From Buxus sempervirens (Eukaryota > Streptophyta > Magnoliopsida > Buxales > Buxaceae), in assembly GCA_947561395.2 (NCBI GenBank), contig OX387184.1, positions 14,178,205-14,242,204 on the forward strand: 64,000 nt of DNA, written 5' to 3'. Numbering within the stretch: the first letter of the stretch is position 1; every line of letters begins with the position of its first letter. The notes beneath the pieces are model-generated. The model was given only the letters and a program-made list of their open reading frames with translations, was not told where the DNA came from and did not search any database. Below, piece by piece: positions 47,325 through 56,337 of this stretch. The position numbers and the translations under genes are program-made.

Positions 47325-47518
47325 ATTCAATTCAAAAAAAAAAAAGAAGCAAATAAAGAAAAAAAAATCCAAACTCGTGTTCACCCAGCTTGCACATAGG
47401 CATTCATAGGCATGTGAATGAGTTTAAATGGGCACTGATATTTTTTCCTTTATTGTTTTGCCAGGTACCAAGTACAATTGCAACCATAGCTCCTGTAACC
47501 AGATCAAGAGCTCACACC

Positions 47519-49198
47519 ATGAATCCTATTGAAACTGAAGCTGATACTCCTCATCCAGATGTTGTCCTACTCCAAGAACAAGTGGCAGGACTAGCCCGAA
47601 TGTTAGAGAACATACTATCGGTGCAGGCCCAACAAGTTCAAGCCCAGAACCAAGCACCTCCACCTCCAATCAATATCCCACCTCCGGTTCAACCTATTCC
47701 TGAACCCATTTCTGAACCTACCCCTGAACCTATACTGATCAGGGAGGAGATGGTTGAGTCTGAGAAAGAGAAGGAAAAAGAGAGAATGAGGGATGAAATA
47801 GAAAGAAAATTCATGCACAGGCTGGAGATGATCCAAGAGGAAATGAGGGAGGTGAAAGGTATACGTAACTTTGGGGGCACCAATTTTGAAGATCTGTGCC
47901 TATACCCCGATGTATGTCTACCGGCCAAGTTTAAATGCCCAGATTTTGATAAATATGATGGCACTGGCTGCCCAATGAGCCATTTGAAGTTATACTGCGG
48001 GGCTTTATGCCAGTTTGGCCGGGATGACGGCATACTAATTCAACTCTTCCAGAGGAGTTTAACTGGAGCTGCTTTGAAGTGGTTTACCACTTTGGATCAT
48101 GGGAAAATAAGAAGGTGGAAGGATTTAGCAGATTCCTTTTTGGCACAATACAGGTTCAACTCTGAGATTATACCAGATAGGTATGACATGATGAGGATGA
48201 CAAAGAGAAATGATGAGACCATAAGGCAATATACTAAAAGGTGGAGGGAGTTGGCTGCACAAGTCAAGCCACCCATGGGAGAACCAGAAATGATTTCAAC
48301 TTTCATCATGACATTGGGGCAACCATTTTACAGTCACTTGGTGGGTCAAACTACCACCAACTTTGTTGCCCTAGTGCAAGTGGCAGACAGAATTGAAGAT
48401 GGGATCAAGTCTGGGAAAATAGTTGATTACTCTGCAGTGTTGAACCAGGAAGCTTCCACCACTTTCTCTACACAGAAAAAGGAGAATGGTAATGGAAGAA
48501 GAAAGAATGAAGAAAGGATAGAAGCAGAAGTGAATATGGTACAACTTCCCAGGGAACCCTTTCAAATCAATACCTATCCACCTCCTATCAAGCCAACCCA
48601 TCAAGTTCCTTTGCTGCCTATCCAAATTAATGTCCCTTTTGCACAGCCTGTGAAGGAGGAAACAGAAGTAAGGAAGAGAAGAGAATTTTCTAAACTGCCT
48701 ATGAGACCATCTGAACTTTTGCCTACTTTACTTCAAAAGGGTTATGTGACTTTGAAGTTGCCAAATCCTCATGCAAGTAAGGGGAAGGGTTATGATTCAT
48801 CTGCAATCTGTAATTATCATATGAGCACTCCAGGGCATACCACAGATCGCTGCTTGGCCCTAAAGCATGCAATTCAGGATTTACTGGATAATAACTCTTT
48901 ATCATTCAATTCAGTCACCCCCATCCCATCTACCGATAACAATGGGGCAGGCAGCTCAAATGCAATAGGGGCAATTTTCTCTAGAGAAAGAAGATTTGAC
49001 CCTTCTCAGCTTATCGCTCCTATTGATCCAACAGTCATGGTTTATCTTGAAAGAAATGCTCCTGGTTATGAGCAGGAAGGCTTGCCTTACTCAGCAGGAG
49101 AAAGAAATTATCTGAAAAAGGGAGAAAATTCAACTTTTGCCTTTGAGAACAGGGGCAGTTTTCGAACTCCCACGTTCTCTGAAAAGAAACCTGCATAA
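47519..49198 (+). CDS. gag: Retrotransposon Gag polyprotein
   Basis: 559 residues from ATG 47519; the frame is open upstream to 47390, but the acceptor at 47464 suggests the later start. In order: an N-terminal segment, a Pro/Glu-rich linker at about residues 45-85 (PEPISEPTPEPI), a charged coiled-coil-like stretch (EKEKEKERMRDEIERKF), then the retrotransposon gag capsid domain at about 125-290 (CPDFDKYDGTGCP, LKWFTTLDHGKIRRWKDL, FLAQYRFNSEIIPDRYDM, RQYTKRWRELAAQVKPP, STFIMTLGQPFYSHLVG). Near residue 435 is CNYHMSTPGHTTDRC, a zinc knuckle with a C-x2-H-x5-H-x4-C pattern, as in Tat/Ogre-type Gags. The frame is intact. It would package RNA in virus-like particles, using enzymes supplied by other elements. 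Confidence 0.9.
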   Translation: MNPIETEADTPHPDVVLLQEQVAGLARMLENILSVQAQQVQAQNQAPPPPINIPPPVQPIPEPISEPTPEPILIREEMVESEKEKEKERMRDEIERKFMHRLEMIQEEMREVKGIRNFGGTNFEDLCLYPDVCLPAKFKCPDFDKYDGTGCPMSHLKLYCGALCQFGRDDGILIQLFQRSLTGAALKWFTTLDHGKIRRWKDLADSFLAQYRFNSEIIPDRYDMMRMTKRNDETIRQYTKRWRELAAQVKPPMGEPEMISTFIMTLGQPFYSHLVGQTTTNFVALVQVADRIEDGIKSGKIVDYSAVLNQEASTTFSTQKKENGNGRRKNEERIEAEVNMVQLPREPFQINTYPPPIKPTHQVPLLPIQINVPFAQPVKEETEVRKRREFSKLPMRPSELLPTLLQKGYVTLKLPNPHASKGKGYDSSAICNYHMSTPGHTTDRCLALKHAIQDLLDNNSLSFNSVTPIPSTDNNGAGSSNAIGAIFSRERRFDPSQLIAPIDPTVMVYLERNAPGYEQEGLPYSAGERNYLKKGENSTFAFENRGSFRTPTFSEKKPA

Positions 49199-52100
49199 GA
49201 AGAATGCACATTTCCTGAGGATCCTAAGGAGCCTTGTTCTCAGGAAGTGATTTTAATAAAGGCTCTTCAAAAAAAAAAGATTTTTCCCTTTAACATTTTT
49301 CTAGAAAAAAGAAAAAAAAAGTTTTCAGCAAGGCCCTTTTACTTATGAATCATATCTCTTATTGAATTTCATTGAGTTGAATATGACTTCGACATTGGGC
49401 TCAATTTTGAGACCAAAATCGAAGAAAAAGACATTTTATGTGAAAATTCAAATCTTTTTAAGTGTCATGAGAAGAATATTCTGCAAAATTATGAAGTGAC
49501 CAGTTTTATGGCCTTTGGAACCAAAGATGACCCACAGTCTTCAACAGAAAAGATAGAAGAAGATTTGGAGTTTCTTCATTAGAATACAGAAAGGATCGCA
49601 TCACTTGCTGATTCGTTCAAAGGGAAGTTGATAATATTGTTTGAAGAAATTTTGAGGCTTTGCACTTGAAAATATGGGAGAAGATTTGACATTTTCGTTG
49701 GAAATATAATTGGGCATCATTTGATTGAAAGAATCCAAATTCATAAGATTGATCAAAAGGTGAAGAACTTGTTCATAACAGAAGTTCTATTTAAAGAGGC
49801 TTTCACGTTGACAGAAGGTGATTAAGAAGAAAAAAAAGAAGAAAAATTTCCTGAACTAGTCATGTAGTACAACTTTACCAAGTCTGATAATTCAATTTTT
49901 TCTTAAAATGATAAGAGGCCTTTCTTTCTTATATCCCCAAAAATTTTGAAATCCCTAGTTAGACCCTTTGAGCTTGATACATTTTTCCAAGTAACCTAAA
50001 CTGAGAATTGTAACCCCACACTGGGGCAAATTTATTAAGGCATAAAAAAAAAAGGGGAATGAAGGGACAGTTATTGAAGTTAAAAGGGATTTTGAATATG
50101 TTTTCAGAAAATGGGGCAAAGAAATGAGAAAAAAAAAAGAGAAGAAAAAGAAAGAAAAAAAAGGGAAGAAAAAAAAAGATAATCAAATGTTATTTGGAGA
50201 ATGTCTTCAAAATTGTGAAGAAAAGAATGAAAAAAAAGAAGTTCAATACTGGAGAATAAGTTTCAAATGAAGAAATCAAATTGAGGAAAGAACTTCATTA
50301 TTGGGAGCAATTTTGTATTCATTCCAAGGGAAGAAATGCCTTAAAAATTACAATTTCAGTTAACCCATTTGATCATATGATATTTGAGCCTTTTATTCCT
50401 TTTCTTTCTAAACTAACACCAAGCCTTCGTTTCGTCCCATTCATAAGTCCTCTTTGATTAAGAAATTTTGAATTAAGACAGCTTTGACTACATAGTTGCT
50501 GGTGATGAAGGATTAAAAAAAAAAAAAAAGGAAAAATGAAGGAAATGTAGTGAAAACCCGGGAGGGCGCTACATGGCAAATAATCAGCTATCTACAAGAA
50601 GGAAATCGTCAGAGAGGAAAGTCCAAAATTGGCATAGATCCAGATGAAGTCCTCATGTTGGTGGTTATTTTGAGATACAGCCACTCTTCAAGTGATTGAG
50701 GAAAATTCTCTTTTCAAGACTGAAGCAACATAATCAGAACTATGATATGAATCATCTATGAACAAGTTGATGGCCATCAAAATTGCCATTAGGAAATTAT
50801 TGCTGAAGTTGAAGTCATAAATTCACATATCATGGATACAATGGAGAAACAATTGCTCTTCAATTGGATGAAGGAAAATGTCTTTCTAAACTGGGGCAAA
50901 ATAGTCAGATTGAAAGAGTCGTCATATCTGGAGCATCAATTGATAGGCCGATGGTCATGGGAATGATTCTAAAGGTTCCGAAGGCTTATTTTGGTCTTTC
51001 TTCATTTTCTGAAATAATCTTCTCATTATTCAACTTGATTTTAATTCTTTTGGACTATATGCTAATAAGTGATTGGATCAATTTTCAAAAAAAAATCAAA
51101 ACACAAAAAAAAAGGCAAAAAAATATATTTTTGGCCTATGATGAGAATCTATATCTTTTCATAAAACATTTGTTTTGCAAGCATTAGAGAATTCTGAGGC
51201 CACTAGTATAAAACATATTTTCTTATGTTTGCATTTGCATTCTTCTATTAGGGTTTCTTTTTGGCAAAGGCTAAAAAAAAAAAAAAAAAAAGAAAAGAGA
51301 AAAAGAAAAAAGAAAAAAAAAAGAAAAAGGAAAAAAGAGGATCATCTCCACTGAGGGGCAAATACTTCTTCAAACAATCAAAACCGGGGCATGCTCAGTG
51401 TCTTCTGGGTTTTCATTGGAATGAATTCCAACATCTAGAAGAAGCAATCAAGCTTTAGTCTTCGAATTTGAAAGAAAAAGAAAAGGCTTCGAAGCAATGG
51501 CATGTTTTCTTCATTAAACAAGGGTTCCCAATTCTTCAATCATGAAGAAGGATTTTACTGGGGCAGCAAAAAGGCATGAAAGACAGATCATGGGTTGTAA
51601 AGGCATGAGGTTAGATCAACAGATCATGATCCATCAATCAAGATGAGGGCATTCACTTGGGCAATTAAAAAGCATGAAGACGGGTTATGGGCAGCAAGGG
51701 CACATACATCGTTATTGAGAGAGCAAGAAAATAAATAAGCAAAAGCAAGTTGCAGAATATTCAAGCACAGGTTTGGGCATCAAATGGCACCCAGGTATAT
51801 CAAATAAGAAAATCAATCAGGAAAATTCAAAAAGTGAAAAACATCAAAATCAATTGAGTTTGCAGTGGTCAATTTTAAATCCACACTCTTTTCAAAAATT
51901 GCTTGTCTCATATTTCTTTTCATAGCCACGAGAGCTCCAAGAAATCTGAGATAAGGAAGAGACGCCATCTCATCAAACTTCAAGCAGGGGTTTCATTGGC
52001 TATCTTCGAATCCATGTTTTTATCATTGTTTGACCAAAGCAAGTTCAATTAATGAGATGTTTTTCAAATGTGTAATTTTGAGTTGTGTCTGTTATTTGCT

Positions 52101-52460
52101 GTTCATTGTGCTACAACTGCAGGCCACCCAGAAAAATTGTCTTTTTCATCATTTTCTCCGCACTTTTCAGGAGATCAATGTTTATATTAGTTGTAAGTTG
52201 CAAGGATTGCCACCTTACCCACTTTTGTTTAAAAATTTTGTCTCAAATCTCACTTCATAGCCACGAGAGCTCAGTGAGAAGAGAGAGGAGGATTTGGCCC
52301 TTAAGCTGAGGGACTTCTTAGCAAATCTTCCACAATCAATTCTTTTTTCAAAAATCATCCATTTAATCCTTGCAAAGTGCAATTGATTAGACAAAAATCT
52401 TAGAAAGTGCAATTGGTGGGTCTTTTTGCTCTCTGCTCGTAATTGGTTCCAATCACCAGC
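49199..52460 (+). other. Non-coding 3' part of the LTR element
   Basis: No pol domain in any frame. A-rich with several GAAAAA-type purine runs (49300-49320, 50120-50180, 51270-51340). Around 51906-51942 and 52240-52276 a direct repeat TTCATAGCCACGAGAGCTC occurs twice. Short patches reading as Gag-Pol-like sentences were not found. Confidence 0.65.
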
Positions 52461-52474
52461 AAAGAGGGGGCAGC

Positions 52475-54292
52475 TGTAGACACCCCAAATTGCACTAAAA
52501 ATGAGAAAATAATTGAAAATATTAATTGGGATTTGAAACAGGTCAAAAAAGTGTAAAATCTGGCCAAATTGGTCATGACCGTATTTTGTTTACGGACTGG
52601 TCATACCTGCAGTTGATATACGGTCACGGCGTGCCCGTATTAATAATACGGGCAGGGCGCGACCGTAATATATATACGGGCACGGGGGTCTTTGTGCGAA
52701 TTTTACCTTTTGATTTTTGAGCCTTATCTGCACCCAAATATCTCTCTTGGATAAGCGAATTCTCTTATTTATCTGTTCGAATTATCTCATTTATCCTTGA
52801 TTGGCTATGGATGGGCATTATCTCCAATTTTCACTCTATCCTGAGGATCAGGATATATCCTTCTGGACCAACCATGCCCCTGGGTGTGTCTATAAATAGA
52901 GGCTCATTCCTCTAGCTAAGGGCCACGAAATTTTGAAGAATCAAAAGCTCCAAGAGAAGGAAAGGAATCCCTGCTGCTCTGCCTGCTCAATCCAGGTAAG
53001 TCCCCTATCCCTTTTTATTTTTCTGTCTTCAATTCTAGAAGTAATAGGATCATCTCTATTGCTGTAGAATAAGGCCATATCTGTTTTTGTATTCCTAAAC
53101 TTGTCTCTAAGTACCTCAAGGGTCTCTCTAGCCGTAAAACGTGAAGAGAGAACTAGGGGAAAGGGGAACAGGTGGATCCCTAGAATAGAACCCCATATAT
53201 GTTTTTTTGTTTTTTTCATAGAATAAGGCCTGTGATTGTGTTTGTATACCCCAAACCTATCTCCAAGTACCTCAAGAGTCTCTCTAGCCGTAAAACGTGA
53301 AGAGAGAACTAGGGGAAAGGGGAACAGGTGGATCCGTAGGGTAGACCCCAATGTGCTCAAATTTGTGAGATGTGGCCGTTTTAAATATCCTGATCATGTT
53401 TTAATGCTTTTATGATATATCTGAATGAATCACATGAATCTATGATGTTTATAGCATGAGATCCTCACTTTTTGACAAAATTTGGATTTTCCACATATTT
53501 GCACCTACAGCACTATTTTTGTGATTTTTGCGATTTTAGGCTAGGATTTTGGATTTATCATGATCAATATGGTAGATCTAAATCTAGAAGCCTGAAAGTA
53601 AATTCTAGGGTTTCATGATGTGGTTTTTAAGTTGTTTTTCATTATTGAGAGAAGACCCTACGGTCTAAATTCTCCCCTTTTGGTGTTTTTCATTAATGTG
53701 GATATTTTTGGTTTTGATTTTCAGATTTAATGTGAAATTTGGGCTTTATCTATGTCCTGGACTATTCAGGTTAAATTTTGAAATATTTTATAAAAATCAT
53801 ATTTTTCTAGATTTCTAGAATTTAGCTTGAAGCCAGATTTTTGGATTTTTCACTTTAAATTGATTTTATTTTATTTTATCTCAAATTTGTTTTGATCACG
53901 AAACCCTAGGAATGGTATGATCATGTTTAATAGTTTTGGATCAATCAGACTATTCATATGAAAAAACCATATATTTTTGCCTTTTTTGTGATTTTGTGTG
54001 ATTTTTATAGCAAGCTTTTTCCTTTATTTTAACATGAACAAATACCTGGTAACCACCTTGTGTGGATGAATAGGGGTGCCTAACACCTTCCCCTGTTCAT
54101 AACTTAATCCCCTTACCCATCTCTGGTTGTTTTTTTTAGGAGGGTTATTTTTACCCTAAAATTGCCTTTTGTGCTTATTTGATATTTTGGTGTCCATTCA
54201 CACCTAAATTGAATGGTGGCGACTCTTTGTTTTATATAATCCCGTGTGATGATTGAGGAAATCATTAGATTGATTTTTTCCCATGTCTCACA
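52475..54292 (+). repeat. 3' LTR
   Basis: 1818 bp, about 99.7% identical to the 5' LTR by eye. The TATA box is at 52891-52898, with the same internal 131-bp duplication (53065-53195 and 53219-53349). Confidence 0.93.
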
Positions 54293-54410
54293 CCTCCCCA
54301 AATATCTGCTGTACTTCTTGCGGATACTGCGGGCGTTTCGACTCCCAGATGTGTCCGGCAGTAATGTATGTCTCACTTGCCACCAAAAAAAAAAAAGTAT
54401 CTCTAGAAAC

Positions 54411-54711
54411 AAGAGCATAAATTAATAAATAGCCATTTTTTGCAGACCTACACGCACACTAACAAAGCCAAAAGGATTGGTGGTTGTGGATCTTCTTTTA
54501 AAAAGTCAAATCACACTCATTTGTTAATTTCTTCTAAATTTTTGGATAAAATATTTTAAAACTAAAACAATAGGATTTTTTGTTTCATCCAACATTTTGT
54601 GTTATCCCTAAAGATTCTTCTCTTGCTATTCAGCCAAATAGACCATAAAGTATATTTCTAGGAACATTTAGGTCAATATTTAATTTATGTAGTTTTCTTT
54701 TAGCCACTCCC
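54411..54711. other. Spacer, no gene seen
   Basis: AT-rich DNA downstream of the LINE insertion. No recognisable feature. Confidence 0.4.
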
Positions 54712-54885
54712 AAGAGGTTTTAGAAGAGAATGCCCCTTTGCCCTTCTACTAGTGTTCCATTTGCTGGTCCAATGGCAATGCATGTGTCCACATAGGTGTG
54801 TGAAGCTGACGTGTACACATGCATTGCCATTAGACCAGCAAATTTTCCAGCAAGAGGGTCTAGGTGATATGCTCTCCCTTCCAAG
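54712..54885. mobile_element. Probable MITE with a long near-perfect hairpin core
   Basis: Arms 54760-54786 and 54816-54842 are 27 bp inverted repeats with one mismatch (TTTGCTGGTC...GCATGTG). Weaker inverted similarity continues outward (CCCTTCTACTAGTG vs CCCTCTTGCTGG, AGAGAATGCCC vs GGGAGAGCATA). No clear TSD. Confidence 0.5.
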
Positions 54886-54896
54886 TATTTAATTTT

Positions 54897-55056
54897 TTTG
54901 TTATGATAAAATAAGTCCAAATGTTCCTATCCAGTGTAATTATCTTTTTATTTTGTTATGATAAAATAAGTCGAAGGGTTCCTATCCAGTGTAATTATCT
55001 TTTATTTTGTTATAATAAAATAAGTCCAAAGGTTCCTATCCGCTGTAATTATCTGT
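54897..55056. repeat. Three tandem copies of a ~54-bp unit
   Basis: Units start at about 54897, 54952 and 55006, each reading TTTGTTATGATAAAATAAGT, then a variable base pair, GGTTCCTATCC and TGTAATTATCT. Divergence between units is a few bases. Confidence 0.85.
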
Positions 55057-55657
55057 TAGCCAACGTTGGCAAAGAGGGAATTGACTTTTTCGATTAGTTA
55101 ACTTTAAACAAATTATAACTGGTGACCTAGTTAACATAGAAACAAATTACAACTTGTCATTTTAAGTAGAAATTCAAATTTGGATTCAAATCATCCGGTG
55201 TCAACAGCTAGTTGCCATATCATCAACTAGTCGTAACAAATAAAAAAAAAATTTGTAATTCTTTTTTTGTGTTTGGATAAAAAGGGGATGAAATTACTTG
55301 CAATTTGTGCCTGTGTTGTGTTGATTATTACTAGTGGTGTGAGTTGTTACCACGTGGTTTAATGTTTCCAAGTGTTATAAACGTTTGATATAAGGCCCAC
55401 TTTAAAAAACACTGATCATGAGATGTTAATATATATATTTTTTTGGTGAAAAAAAAAAAAACCTAAGGTACCCGTTATTGACGTGGAAACTTATTATTGG
55501 CATTACGTGGTGACAATTAATTGGTTTTATCGAGAGGATCCAGAACCATTAATGGGATGAAATCGTCTTCAAGGTCTTCTTTGAATTGGGGGTTGAAATC
55601 GTCTGTTGCATGAACTTGCAACAGATGTTGTTGTACATATGAAATGCTTACATGTGA

Positions 55658-55750
55658 AGCATCTCACGACCCTTGTTTTTCACATTTATTAATGTGAAAA
55701 AACAAATTCACATTGGAAAACACAAGGGTCGTGAGATGCTCTATATGGAA
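55658..55750. repeat. Inverted repeat with 18-bp perfect arms
   Basis: AGCATCTCACGACCCTTG (55658-55675) and its exact complement (55733-55750) enclose 57 bases that themselves contain a smaller inverted repeat CACATT/AATGTG. It may be a MITE core or a hairpin RNA locus. Confidence 0.75.
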
Positions 55751-56337
55751 GCATCTCATGGCCACAGAGATTTTATCCCCTGAATTGCTATTTAAGTGTT
55801 TTATGTAGAACCATTTAAAAAAAACTAGGGATGCTCCACGTGGTAGCATCCCACTTGAGCAGCAGGTGGGATGCCACGTATACCTTTGGTGAGTTAACAG
55901 CCGTCTATGATGTACAATATCTATATTTTCCGACGACACAGTGGCATCTTGTCCGTTGGTTCAGAGACCCGTCTGCATCAAAGATCCGACGCGTATCTGT
56001 GTGGTGGGCCACATGAGGTAAATTTCGTTCCCAGATGTTCCCATCAAAACCCGCAGCGTCATCGCCCAACAGGGATCAGCGCCTCCTCGAGCTATGTTGC
56101 AAGTTGCAACGGGTGCGCTCTGCGAGGACGGGTCAACTCCTCTAAACGGATAACTCATCCTCGCTGGCTGACCACCGTGATCCACGCGGACAAACGACGC
56201 ATGAAACTCTCCGTCACGTGTCCTTTTCGGTGCCGACCTCCTTCCTTACTTACTAGTTACTACCCACTGGATCAACTCTTCCGTCGTCAAGCCCTAACGG
56301 AGTTATATTATGTTATAAATCTCTTCGCATATCGGGA
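55751..56337. promoter_or_regulatory. Upstream region of the PP2C gene
   Basis: It contains GGGATGC...GCATCCC inverted repeats near 55828-55875 and a TATA-like TATAAAT at about 56313, only 25 bp before the chosen ATG. That is too close for a normal leader, so this TATA may be coincidental. Confidence 0.35.

Larger units (their letters stand above)
42171..47464 (+). other. Candidate leader intron of the LTR element
   Basis: A consensus donor CAG/GTAAGT at 42171 in the LTR (105 bp after the TATA box) and a strong acceptor at 47464 (polypyrimidine TTTTTTCCTTTATTGTTTTG then CCAG/G) would remove 5.3 kb and place the gag ATG 54 bases downstream of the junction. Splicing is inferred from sequence only. 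Confidence 0.5.
41650..54292 (+). mobile_element. gag-only LTR retrotransposon, 12.6 kb
   Basis: LTRs at 41650-43468 and 52475-54292 start TGTAGACACC and end GTCTCACA. TSD is CCTCC (41645-41649 and 54293-54297). Two bases after the 5' LTR is TGGCGACTCTGCTGGGGA (43471-43488), a primer site of the kind used by Tat/Ogre-lineage Ty3 elements; I believe the primer is tRNA-Arg but cannot verify it. A polypurine tract AAAGAGGGGGCAGC ends at 52474. The inside holds a 4-kb leader with a hairpin-repeat array, gag (47519-49198) and 3.2 kb of sequence without protease, reverse transcriptase, RNase H or integrase. This matches the class called TR-GAG. It must depend on an autonomous relative. Confidence 0.93.
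38226..54396 (+). mobile_element. 5'-truncated LINE, split by an LTR retrotransposon
   Basis: A perfect 14-bp TSD GTATCTCTAGAAAC flanks the unit (38212-38225 and 54397-54410), and an A tail ends it (54385-54396). The LINE parts are 38226-41649 and 54298-54396; the middle is the LTR element 41650-54292 with its own 5-bp TSD. The 5' end (38226-38297) contains two near-copies of GAATCTAATCCAATCTTCC, which do not look like LINE coding sequence and may be filler made at integration. Confidence 0.92.
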
